From Aneurinibacillus sp. (lineage in GTDB: Bacteria > Bacillota > UBA5301 > DYFA01): 64,000 bases of DNA. The first letter of the stretch is position 1. Every line of letters starts with the position of its first letter. Under the pieces are notes generated by a model. That model was given only the letters and a program-made list of their open reading frames with translations, was not told the origin of the DNA and searched no databases. The stretch spans positions 43,664-107,663 of the forward strand of contig DYFA01000054.1 in the NCBI GenBank assembly GCA_020725425.1, in the 5' to 3' direction. A program made the position numbers and the translations under genes. This document shows positions 30,820 to 39,871 of the stretch, piece by piece.

Positions 30820-32220
30820 TCAGGCCAGCTCTTTCGCCGCCTTGATAGACTGGTCGAGCACCTCGAGGATCAAGTCGATCTCTTCCTTCGTGATTATGTA
30901 GGGAGGCATGAACGTGATTCGGTTGCCGAAGTAACCCACCCGGAGCAGAATGACACCCCTGCGCAGGGCCTCGCTCGCCACCCGCGCGGCCAGTTCAGGC
31001 GCAGGTTGCTTGGTTCGCTTGTCTCGTACGAACTCCACCCCCAGGGCCAACCCCAAACCGGCGGCGTCCGCCAGAACCTCGTGCTCGGCTTGAAGGGCTT
31101 TGAGGCCGTCGAGGAAGTAGTTCCCCACTTCCGTGACGTGGGCCAGCAGGTTCCGCCGTTCGATCTCCGCGATCACCTCGAGAGCCGCCCGGCAGCCCAC
31201 GGGGTTCCCGTGGAAGGTGCCCATGTGCTTGTCGGGGCGGTTCGCCCAAGCCTCTGCGATGTCCCGGCGCGCGATCAGGGCCGACAGCGGCCAGATGCCC
31301 CCCGAGATCGACTTGCAGATGGTGATCATGTCCGGCGTGACCCCGAAGTGCTCGCAGGTGAACCACTTGCCGCTCCGGCCGATGCTCATCGGAATGGCGT
31401 CGCTCAAGAAGATCAGGCCGTAGCGGTCGCAGATCCGGCGCAACCCCTGGTAAAACTCGGCCGGGGGCACGATCATCCCGCTGTGCGTCTGCACCGGCTC
31501 CACGACGAGCCCCGCTACCAGCGAGGTGCCGGTATTCGGATCGTACACCCCATACTCGGCCGACTCGAAGAGCCGCTCGATCCAAGTAACACAGAACATG
31601 TCACAGGAGGGGTACGTCCGCTCGAAAGCGCATCGGTAACAGTAGGCGTACGGCACTCGGATAACGTTGAAGTTTACGCCCGGGAACCCCTCCCGGTTAT
31701 AGGCGTTGGCGGCCAGATTGACGCTGGCCACCGTCCGCCCGTGATAGCCGCCGAAGAAGGTGATGATGTCCCGGCGGGGCGGCGGAGAAGCGTAGTGCAT
31801 GAGTTCCAGGGCAAGGTCCACCGTCGGGCCGCCGCCGAGTTCGAATTGAACCTGGCCGTGCTTCAGAAAGCCCGGAGCGATCTCGAGCAACCGCTGCGCA
31901 AGCTCGGCCCTGGGGATGTTCGGCCAGTCGGAGACGTGCATCAAGCGCTCCGCCTGTTCCATGGCCACCTTGATCAGTTGTTTCGGGGAATACCCGAGGC
32001 ACGAAGTGGCGAACGCTCCCAAGGTCTCGATGTACACGTTCCCGTCAACGTCCGTGACGTAGATGCCGTCCTGGCTCTCCAGTACCGGGACCTTGGCCGA
32101 ATCGTCCATCACCGCCCGCCAGAAGGTCCCTCCTGTTTCATTGCGCAGCAACAGGTCGTAGTACTTGCGTGACAGTTCTCCCGGTATATCCCGGAGCATT
32201 CCCGGCCTCTTTCCCTTCAT
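30820..32220 (-). CDS. Class-III PLP-dependent aminotransferase
   Basis: TFFGGYHGRTVASVNLAANAYNREG, HMGTFHGNPVGCRAALEVI, FACVTWIERLFE region Cys-rich. Confidence 0.9.
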   Translation of the reverse strand: MKGKRPGMLRDIPGELSRKYYDLLLRNETGGTFWRAVMDDSAKVPVLESQDGIYVTDVDGNVYIETLGAFATSCLGYSPKQLIKVAMEQAERLMHVSDWPNIPRAELAQRLLEIAPGFLKHGQVQFELGGGPTVDLALELMHYASPPPRRDIITFFGGYHGRTVASVNLAANAYNREGFPGVNFNVIRVPYAYCYRCAFERTYPSCDMFCVTWIERLFESAEYGVYDPNTGTSLVAGLVVEPVQTHSGMIVPPAEFYQGLRRICDRYGLIFLSDAIPMSIGRSGKWFTCEHFGVTPDMITICKSISGGIWPLSALIARRDIAEAWANRPDKHMGTFHGNPVGCRAALEVIAEIERRNLLAHVTEVGNYFLDGLKALQAEHEVLADAAGLGLALGVEFVRDKRTKQPAPELAARVASEALRRGVILLRVGYFGNRITFMPPYIITKEEIDLILEVLDQSIKAAKELA

Positions 32221-32287
32221 GGCTCTTACCTCCCAGTACGTGATATTGGGAACACTTAGTCTGCCAGGGCGCCTCACCGGCAACCCG

Positions 32288-33406
32288 CTAGAACTTGACC
32301 AGGGTTTGCTCGGTCTGAGCGTCGAACAGGTAAACCGAGGACGGATCGAAGTCCAGGGCTACCCTCTCCCCGACCCCGGGGGACTTTGAGGCCTGAGTTA
32401 CGGCCACGACCCGTCCCTCCTCGGTTTCAAGATGGACGTGAGCCTCCTCTCCCAAGTACTCCACCACGGCCACCTTCCCCCGGAACAGAGCGCCTTGGGT
32501 CCCGGACGTCAACGCTACTCTCCGCGGGCGAACCCCAAGGATGACCTCCTGACCGTCCTGTTCGGAACGGAGCCGGTCGCATGCCGGGCGGGGCACCGCA
32601 AGGCGGAACCCCCTCGTCTCAACCGTCCAGGGGTTCTCCTGGGCGCCGGAACCTGCCTCTCCTCCGCGGACAAGCCTCCCGGTGAAGGTATTGATCGTGG
32701 GATTGCCGACGAACTTGGCCACAAAAAGGTTCGCCGGGTTCTCGAAAACCTCGGGCGGCGTACCCACCTGCTGTAACCGTCCGTGGTTCATGATGGCGAT
32801 GCGTTCGCCAATGGCCATGGCCTCTTCCTGGTCGTGGGTGATGTAGATGGCGGTCACTCCGACGTTGTGGCACAGAATCTGGATCTCGGTCCGCATCGTC
32901 ACCCGGAGCTTGGCGTCCAGGTTGCTGAGCGGTTCATCGAGCAGAAACAGATCGGGCTTCCTGACCAGCGCTCTGCCCAGGCAGACCCGCTGGGCCTCTC
33001 CCCCCGACAGTTGGCTCGGTTTGCGGTCCAGCAGGTGATCAACCCTCAGAGTGGCGGCGATGCTCTCCACCCGGCGTTTGATCTCCGCCGGGGGCGTTTT
33101 CCTGATTTTCAAAGGGAAGGCGATGTTTTCGTAACAGGTCAGGTGAGGATAGAGGGCGTAGGTCTGGAACACCATCGCGACGTTCCGATCCTTCGGTTCG
33201 AGATCGTTGATGAGCCGGCCGGCTTTGTAGATCTCGCCCGCGTCCGGCTTCTCAAGGCCGGCCGCCAGGTTGAGGACGGTCGACTTGCCGCTGCCCGAAG
33301 GCCCCAGGAGCACCAGAAGCTCACCGTCCCGCACGTCCAGGGAGAAGTCGCTGACGGCGGCCACCTTGCCGTAGTTCTTGGAGACGTTCCTGAACGAAAT
33401 ACTCAA
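32288..33406 (-). CDS. Carbohydrate ABC transporter ATP-binding protein (UgpC/MalK-like)
   Basis: LLGPSGSGKSTVLNLAAGLEKPDAGEI, LSGGEAQRVCLGRALVRKPDLFLLDEPLSNLDAKLR. Confidence 0.93.
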   Translation of the reverse strand: MSISFRNVSKNYGKVAAVSDFSLDVRDGELLVLLGPSGSGKSTVLNLAAGLEKPDAGEIYKAGRLINDLEPKDRNVAMVFQTYALYPHLTCYENIAFPLKIRKTPPAEIKRRVESIAATLRVDHLLDRKPSQLSGGEAQRVCLGRALVRKPDLFLLDEPLSNLDAKLRVTMRTEIQILCHNVGVTAIYITHDQEEAMAIGERIAIMNHGRLQQVGTPPEVFENPANLFVAKFVGNPTINTFTGRLVRGGEAGSGAQENPWTVETRGFRLAVPRPACDRLRSEQDGQEVILGVRPRRVALTSGTQGALFRGKVAVVEYLGEEAHVHLETEEGRVVAVTQASKSPGVGERVALDFDPSSVYLFDAQTEQTLVKF

Positions 33407-33449
33407 CGTCTAAGCCCCCCCGAAGCCATGTTGTGGTATGATCCTTTCT

Positions 33450-34310
33450 TTACCGCTTGACGGTACCAAAGGTCATCCCGCGCACCAGGTAGTCTTGGAT
33501 CAGGACGGCAAACGCCAGAACCGGTAAGGCGATGCACGTCCCGAGGGCGCCCACTTCGCCCCAAATCTCCCGCCGCCGGGTTCGGATGCCGGCAGCCATG
33601 ACCGGCAGGGTCTTGGCTTCTGTCCCGGTCAGCACCAGGGCGAAGAGGAATTCGTTCCAGAGGGTGATGAAGCAGAAGAGCGCCGTGGCCACCATACCGG
33701 GTAACGCCAAGGGGATCACGATTCGGCGCAGCACCCCCAGGGTGGAACACCCATCGACCATGGCGGCTTTCTCCAATTCGATTGGTATGTCGGAGAGGAA
33801 CCCCTTCATCAACCAGACGGCGAGCGGAAGGGCCTGAGCCGCGTAAATCCAAATGAGACCCACTCTGGTATCGAGCAGGCGCAGTTGCCGGAACATCAAG
33901 AACAGCGGCACGGCGACAGCTATGGGAGGCAGCATCTTCGTGCTCAGCATCCAGAATGCCAGATCTTTGCTGCCCCGGAACTTCAGCCGCACAAACCCGA
34001 AGGCGGCCATGGTCCCGAGCAGGACCGCGACCAGGGTCGCACTCACGACCACGCTCAGGCTGTTCAGCATGTATCGAAACAGCTGCCGCTCGGTGATGAC
34101 CTGCACGTAGTGTTCGAGGGTCGGCTTGAAGAGCCAGACCGGCGGCAGGGTGAACGTCTGGACCCTCGATTTCAGCGAGGTCGCGAGCATCCAGTAGATC
34201 GGAAAGAGGAAGACGAGGCTCACCAACCCGATGGCCAAGAGGTAACCGATGCTCCGCATCAACCTGGCCCGGCCGGCTGCTGTCCGCGTGTCGCGCTTCC
34301 CGTTGCTCAT
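33450..34310 (-). CDS. Carbohydrate ABC transporter permease (MalG-like)
   Basis: ELEKAAMVDGCSTLGVLRRIVIPLALPGMVATALFCFITLWNEFLFALVL. Confidence 0.93.
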   Translation of the reverse strand: MSNGKRDTRTAAGRARLMRSIGYLLAIGLVSLVFLFPIYWMLATSLKSRVQTFTLPPVWLFKPTLEHYVQVITERQLFRYMLNSLSVVVSATLVAVLLGTMAAFGFVRLKFRGSKDLAFWMLSTKMLPPIAVAVPLFLMFRQLRLLDTRVGLIWIYAAQALPLAVWLMKGFLSDIPIELEKAAMVDGCSTLGVLRRIVIPLALPGMVATALFCFITLWNEFLFALVLTGTEAKTLPVMAAGIRTRRREIWGEVGALGTCIALPVLAFAVLIQDYLVRGMTFGTVKR

Positions 34311-35203
34311 GACGCTCCTCCCCCGCTGTACTGTTGACTTGGCGCGGCGGTCAGCTTGACCAGGCGAGTGGTCGCCACGATGCTGGCCACCAGGAAGATA
34401 TAGGACAAGGCAGAAGCATAGCTCACGTCACAGAGCACGAAACCCTGCTTGTAGATGTACATGCTGAGGGTCTCCGTGGCCGAACCCGGCCCCCCTCCGG
34501 TCAACACGTAGATGACATCGAAGCTCACCAGCAGTGAAAGGAGCCGGAAGAGAGTGGCTACGGCGATGATCGGCCGTAACATGGGCAGCGTTATGTAGCG
34601 TAGCGTTTGCCACCTGGTGGCGCCGTCGACGCGGGCTGCCAGGTAGGCCAGGGGAGGCAGCGATTGCAATCCCGCCAGCACGATCAGCACGACGAACGGA
34701 GTGGACTGCCAGATGTCGACCAGAATCAGCGAGAGCTTGGCTAAGTTGGGGTAGGCCAACCATTCCACGGCTCCTGCTCCCACAAGCGACAGAAAGTAGT
34801 TTAGGATTCCGAAATTGGTGTTGTACATGAGCGCCCACATCAAGCCCACCACCACCGGGGTGACCATCATGGGCAGCAGGATACAGGCCCGGAAAGCCTT
34901 CAGGCCGCGGCTCTTACGGTTCAAGAGCAGCGCGATCCCTATCCCGAGAACCAGTTCGATGACGAGAGACGGAACAAGGATCTGGAAGGTGGTGACCGTC
35001 GCCTGCCACAGGCGCGGATCGCGGAGCGCCCGGACAAACTGGTACAGGCCTACGAACCGTCGCCCGAACGGGTCGGTGAGGTTGTAGTTCTGCAGGCTCA
35101 GGAGCACGGAGTAGACTAAGGGCACGATCGAGGTCGAAAGCAGAATCAAGGTAGCCGGCCCGACCAGGACTAAGAGCAGCAGTCGGCGTCTTCTCGTCTC
35201 CAT
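34307..35203 (-). CDS. Carbohydrate ABC transporter permease (MalF-like)
   Basis: YLAARVDGATRWQTLRYITLPMLRPIIAVATLFRLLSLLVSFDVIYVLTGGGPGSATETLSMYIYKQGF. Confidence 0.93.
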   Translation of the reverse strand: METRRRRLLLLVLVGPATLILLSTSIVPLVYSVLLSLQNYNLTDPFGRRFVGLYQFVRALRDPRLWQATVTTFQILVPSLVIELVLGIGIALLLNRKSRGLKAFRACILLPMMVTPVVVGLMWALMYNTNFGILNYFLSLVGAGAVEWLAYPNLAKLSLILVDIWQSTPFVVLIVLAGLQSLPPLAYLAARVDGATRWQTLRYITLPMLRPIIAVATLFRLLSLLVSFDVIYVLTGGGPGSATETLSMYIYKQGFVLCDVSYASALSYIFLVASIVATTRLVKLTAAPSQQYSGGGAS

Positions 35204-35253
35204 TCTATCCTTGGTCCCTCCCCCGGATGGCCAGTCCATGACGAGTTCAGACG

Positions 35254-35288
35254 GGGGCTGGCGGAAACCGACGGGTCCCGCCAGCCCC
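35254..35288 (-). promoter_or_regulatory. Intergenic hairpin between SBP and permease genes
   Basis: GGGGCTGGCGG / CCGCCAGCCCC 11-bp stem, no T-tract in the gene orientation. Confidence 0.6.
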
Positions 35289-35296
35289 TTGAGCCC

Positions 35297-36637
35297 TCAT
35301 TTGTAGTAGCCTGCGCCGCGCATCACGTCGTCCAGTTTGGCTTGGGCATCGTCTAGGGCCTCTTTCGGCGATTTCTGCTTTGACGCGGCTTCCGACAGTG
35401 CCAAGCCCACGATTTCCAGGATGGCCGGAAACTCGGGGACCGGGGGCGGTGGGGTGCTGTACGCCGCGGTCAGGTTGGAGGCCGGCCCGTGCGGGAATCG
35501 CTTCGCGACCTCCGCGTTTTTGTAGGTCGACACCCTCATCGGGGCTGCGCCACCGCTCAGCGTCACTGCCAGGTCGGTCTCCTTGCTGAGAAGCCACCTG
35601 ATGAACTCCTTGGCGGCTTCCTTGTTTCTGCTTTGCTTATTGATGCCGATTCCCCAGCCGCCGAGGAGTGAGCGCTTAGTCACCTCACCGGGCGTAGGCG
35701 TGTAACCGAGCTTCCCGGCAACCTTGGACTTGCTGGGATCCTCGTATTCCCCCATGAACACGTTCCAGTTAAGCTGGATGGCGACGTCACCCTTCTGCAT
35801 GGCGGCGGTCATGTCGCCCCAGCCATAACCAAGCGTGCCCGGCGGGCAGTAGTTGTGGACCATCGTCACGAAGTCGGTGAGCGCCCTGACGTTCGTCTTG
35901 CTGTTGAAGACCGGCCGCTTCGTCTTGGGGTCGATGATCTCCCCGCCGTAGGGGTACATGAAATGGGTGAAGGCACAGTAGATGGGGTCGTCGCGCTGCA
36001 TTTGCGTGGCGGTGCCCCAGAGGTCGATCTTTCCGTCTCCATCGGTGTCTCGGGTAAAGAACTTCACCACGTCCATGAACTGCTTCATAGTCTCCGGAGG
36101 CTTGAGGTCATATCCGTACTTGGCCTTGAACTCGGATCTGTATTTCGGTGACTCGAACAGGTCCTTCCGATAGACCTGAAGCATCTGAACCGGGATGAAA
36201 CCGACACCGATCTGGCGATCCTTGTACCGATAACCCTCCACATGACGGGAGAGGAGGTCGGCGAAGTCGAAGTCACGGTCGTTCTTGAGTTCGTTAATGA
36301 AAGAGTCCAGCGGCAGGAGGGTGTCGGTGCGTCCGAAAGCCCCCACGAACCAGAGGTCGAACCCGACCAGGTCGGGCTTCCCGGTTCCGGAGATGAGTGA
36401 GAGAAGCTGCTTCTCCATCAGACTGGAGAGGGGATATTCCGTGATGGTCACGTCGATTCCGGTGAGCTTCTTGAATTCGGGCAGGTGTTTGCGGATCGCG
36501 TAGACTTGCGGGTCATCGACCATGATGAACTCGAGCTTCACGCCGTCAAAGCGCCGGTAGCTCCGGGCCAAGCCCGGAGTGCAAGCCGCGCCCAAGACCA
36601 AAGCCAGGACGAACGCGAGTGACAGAGCCCTTTTCAT
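35297..36637 (-). CDS. Sugar ABC transporter substrate-binding protein (family 1)
   Basis: Signal peptide; LEFIMVDDPQVYAIRKHLPEFKKLTGIDVTITEYP; operon context. Confidence 0.9.
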   Translation of the reverse strand: MKRALSLAFVLALVLGAACTPGLARSYRRFDGVKLEFIMVDDPQVYAIRKHLPEFKKLTGIDVTITEYPLSSLMEKQLLSLISGTGKPDLVGFDLWFVGAFGRTDTLLPLDSFINELKNDRDFDFADLLSRHVEGYRYKDRQIGVGFIPVQMLQVYRKDLFESPKYRSEFKAKYGYDLKPPETMKQFMDVVKFFTRDTDGDGKIDLWGTATQMQRDDPIYCAFTHFMYPYGGEIIDPKTKRPVFNSKTNVRALTDFVTMVHNYCPPGTLGYGWGDMTAAMQKGDVAIQLNWNVFMGEYEDPSKSKVAGKLGYTPTPGEVTKRSLLGGWGIGINKQSRNKEAAKEFIRWLLSKETDLAVTLSGGAAPMRVSTYKNAEVAKRFPHGPASNLTAAYSTPPPPVPEFPAILEIVGLALSEAASKQKSPKEALDDAQAKLDDVMRGAGYYK

Positions 36638-36691
36638 CTTTTCTTCCCTCCCCGGATTGAATCTTGGATAGCCGGTCCGTTCCTAGATACC

Positions 36692-37345
36692 TTACCCCCG
36701 CCTTGTCCGGGCCTCCGTCACGACCCGGAGGAAGGCTTGCGCCCTTGCCGTCACGACATCCCACTGCTCCTGTGCGACCGCACTCCGGTTCACCAATTCG
36801 CCGCCGACACCCAGCGCGGCCGCCCCCGCCTCAATGAACCCTGCCGCATTATCGAGGTTGACTCCCCCTACGGCCATCATCTCGACTTGCGGCAAGGGCC
36901 CGCGGAGCTCCCTGAAGTAGCGGGGACCCAGCGAACCGGCCGGGAAAACCTTGACGATCTCCGCCCCAGCCGACCAGGCGGATAGGATTTCCGTCGGGGT
37001 CATAGCCCCTGGTACCGGGAGTACGTCATAGCGATGGCACGTCTCGATGACCTCGAGGTTTAAGTTGGGCGCCAACACGAAAGAGGCCCCTGATAGGATG
37101 GCAGTGCGGGCTGTGTCGGCGTCCAGGACGGTACCGGCGCCCACGATCAGCCCAGCGGCGTGCTTGTCCACCAGTTCCTCGATCATCTTCGGCGCCCCCC
37201 GGGTGTTGAAGGTCACTTCGATCGCCCTTATCCCTCCTTGCCTTAGGGCTTCACACAGTCTACCCAGGGTCGACGCGGAGGTGCCCCTGACGATTGCCAC
37301 CACTCCGGATTCTCTGATCACCCGGGCAATCTCGTCGCGTTTCAC
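36692..37345 (-). CDS. KDPG/KHG aldolase family
   Basis: GVVAIVRG, IRAIEVTFNTRGAPKMIEEL, VGAGTVLDADTARTAILSGASFVLAPNLN, PGAMTPTEILSAWSAGAEIVKVFPA. Confidence 0.93.
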   Translation of the reverse strand: MKRDEIARVIRESGVVAIVRGTSASTLGRLCEALRQGGIRAIEVTFNTRGAPKMIEELVDKHAAGLIVGAGTVLDADTARTAILSGASFVLAPNLNLEVIETCHRYDVLPVPGAMTPTEILSAWSAGAEIVKVFPAGSLGPRYFRELRGPLPQVEMMAVGGVNLDNAAGFIEAGAAALGVGGELVNRSAVAQEQWDVVTARAQAFLRVVTEARTRRG

Positions 37346-38322
37346 TGACAGCCCCCCTTCTTTCCTGTCTCACCGGTCGTACGGGTCAGCACATCGATGG
37401 TGTTCTGGGCCGCCATCATGCTCATCCTTCGCACGGCCTCCCTGGTGTAGCCCCCCGTATGGGCGGTAATGAGCACGTTCGGCAACCCGCAGAGCGGGCT
37501 GTCCATGGCCGGCTCATGCTCCAGAACGTCAAGCGCCGCCCCGGCGATGGTTCCGGAAATGAGGGCCTCATGGAGTGCCTGCTCGTCGACGATACCGCCG
37601 CGGGCGGTGTTGATGAGATAGGCGGAGGGTTTCATGAGCCGCAACTCCCGGGCCCCGATCAAGCCCCTGGTCTGTTTGTTCAGGGGGACATGGAGAGTGA
37701 CGAAGTCCGAGGCGGCGAGCAGCGCATCAAAGCTGGTGTAGGTGGCCTCGTTGGCATCTGCCCATCCTGGATCCGGCACCGCGTCGAAGCAGAGAATCCT
37801 CATCTGGAAGCCCCGGGCCCGCTGCGCCACACACCTTCCGATTCGGCCGGTACCGATAATCCCTAAGGTCTTCCGCCACACCTCGCTCCCGAGGACCCGC
37901 TGCCACCGCCCGCTCCGGACCTGCCCGGCAGCATCCATGAGCCGCCGCGCACAAGCCAGGACGAAAGTCATCACCAGGTCCGCCACCGACTGGTCGTTCG
38001 CCCCGGGCGTGTTCGTCACCACGATGCCCCGCTCAGCGGCTGCCTGCAGGTCGATGTTGTCCAAGCCCACCCCGTAGCGGGAGATGACTTTCAGCCTGGC
38101 GGCCCCGGCGATCACAGAAGCATCCACCCTGTCGTTGCCGGTAATGAGGGCGTCGGCGCCCTTGATTAAGCCCGCCAACTCTTGCGCGGATAAGGGACGA
38201 TCCAGCCCACTCCTCACCACCTCGCACCCAGCCTGGTGCAAGAGCGCAAGCGGTTCCTCTGACCCTTCGCCGAAGGAACGTGCCGTAACGACTACCTTGA
38301 AGGCTGTCACGTTTTCCACCAC
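37342..38322 (-). CDS. D-isomer-specific 2-hydroxyacid dehydrogenase
   Basis: KTLGIIGTGRIGRCVAQRARGF, LINTARGGIVDEQALHEAL. Confidence 0.92.
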   Translation of the reverse strand: MVENVTAFKVVVTARSFGEGSEEPLALLHQAGCEVVRSGLDRPLSAQELAGLIKGADALITGNDRVDASVIAGAARLKVISRYGVGLDNIDLQAAAERGIVVTNTPGANDQSVADLVMTFVLACARRLMDAAGQVRSGRWQRVLGSEVWRKTLGIIGTGRIGRCVAQRARGFQMRILCFDAVPDPGWADANEATYTSFDALLAASDFVTLHVPLNKQTRGLIGARELRLMKPSAYLINTARGGIVDEQALHEALISGTIAGAALDVLEHEPAMDSPLCGLPNVLITAHTGGYTREAVRRMSMMAAQNTIDVLTRTTGETGKKGGCQ

Positions 38323-39852
38323 CTACCGCTCGAGCGCGGCCATTTCCTTAAATAGAGGCTGCAAACCGTCGTGGAGCGACTTGAAGACCCGGTACGCCCG
38401 TTCATAGTGCGCCGCCCTCTCCGCATCGGGCTCGTAGCGGGCCTCAAGACTGACTACCCGTTGGACCGCCTCAGAAGCGTCCTTGTACACGCCGACCCCC
38501 AACCCGGCCAGGATGGCGGCGCCGACCACCCCCCCCTCGAAGTTCTTCAGAGTCACAATCGTCTTCCGGTAGACGTCTGCCTTGATTGACGACCACAGCG
38601 GGCTCCTGGCGCCGCCACCCACTGCTCGCACCTCTTCAATCCGGATTCCCTCGGCCTCGATCAGATCGAGGCTTTGGCGCAGGTCGTACGCTACCCCCTC
38701 CATGATCGCCCGGACGCAGTGTCCCAGAGTATGGCGAGGCGTCAGGCCGAAGAACACCCCCCGGCTGTCGCTTGTCCCCAGCGTCCGTTCGCCCAGCAGA
38801 TAAGGAAGATAGAACAGACCTTCCGCCCCTGCTGGAACGTCCTGGGCCTTGCGGTTCAAGAGTTCGTAGGCGGAAATCCCCGCCGCCCGGGCCTCGGCGA
38901 CTTCAGCCGCGGCAAAAGTATCCCGAAACCATTTGTAGCTGCCGCCCCCCGCATCCAGGATGCCGAACGAGATCCACCCTCCCCCCGGGATCACATGGTG
39001 AAGGTGCATGAGTCGCCGGTCATAGAGGGGCTGCGGGACATACACGGAGACGTCGGCCGCGGTCCCGGTGACGTCGCAGGCCTGCCCGGGCAGCGTGATC
39101 CCCGCTCCAAGCAGGAGGCACATCATGTCCCCACCGCCGCAGACGACCGGCGTCCCCTTGGGCAACCCCGTGACCTTGGCCGCCTCCGCCGTGACCGAGC
39201 CGATCACCGACGAAGACTCCACGATGGGCGGCAATTTGGAGGGATCCACCCCGAGGAGGTCGCACAACTCCGGAGACCAGCGGCGGGTCCGGGCGTCGAA
39301 GAGATATGTGCCCGAAGCCTCGGAGTAGTCGGTGTACCTCTCGCCGGTCAGGCGCAGGTTCAGATAGTCTTTGCAGGTCAGGAAGGCTTCCGCCCGGTCG
39401 TAAACCTCCTGCTGGTTCTCCTTGAGCCACCGGAGCTTGAAGCCGGTCCAGGCTGGGACTGGGGCGTTTCCTGTGAGGCGGAGCATCTCCCCCTCGTCCG
39501 CCTGTGCCGCCACGGCTGCACACTGGTCGGCACTCCGCTTGTCACACCAGAGGAGAGCGTCCCGGGAGACGAGCCGGCCGGAGCGATCGACGGGGACAGT
39601 GGCGTGCATCTGGCCCCCGACGCCGACAGCCAGGACCTGCGCCCCGGACAGAGTCGCCAGGACGTCCCGGATGTTCTCGACCGTGCTCTCCCACCACAGC
39701 TCGGGATCCTGCTCAGCCCAACCCGGCCGCGGACAGCGGAGAGCATACGGTCGGGACGAACTCGCCAGGACACGCCCCTCCAGGTCGAGAAAGGCCACCC
39801 GGCCGCTTTCCGTGCCGATATCGACACTCAATAGACCCGCTGGCTTCGTCAT
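38323..39852 (-). CDS. FGGY-family carbohydrate kinase (xylulokinase-like)
   Basis: LLSVDIGTESGRVAFLDLEGRVL, GTAADVSVYV, EVRAVGGGARSPLWSSIKADV. Confidence 0.92.
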   Translation of the reverse strand: MTKPAGLLSVDIGTESGRVAFLDLEGRVLASSSRPYALRCPRPGWAEQDPELWWESTVENIRDVLATLSGAQVLAVGVGGQMHATVPVDRSGRLVSRDALLWCDKRSADQCAAVAAQADEGEMLRLTGNAPVPAWTGFKLRWLKENQQEVYDRAEAFLTCKDYLNLRLTGERYTDYSEASGTYLFDARTRRWSPELCDLLGVDPSKLPPIVESSSVIGSVTAEAAKVTGLPKGTPVVCGGGDMMCLLLGAGITLPGQACDVTGTAADVSVYVPQPLYDRRLMHLHHVIPGGGWISFGILDAGGGSYKWFRDTFAAAEVAEARAAGISAYELLNRKAQDVPAGAEGLFYLPYLLGERTLGTSDSRGVFFGLTPRHTLGHCVRAIMEGVAYDLRQSLDLIEAEGIRIEEVRAVGGGARSPLWSSIKADVYRKTIVTLKNFEGGVVGAAILAGLGVGVYKDASEAVQRVVSLEARYEPDAERAAHYERAYRVFKSLHDGLQPLFKEMAALER

Positions 39853-39871
39853 CCCTCATCCCCCCGCTTCT

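Noticed and set aside
30715-32172. 485-aa plus ORF opposite the aminotransferase
   Set aside because: Antisense shadow of a clear class-III aminotransferase.
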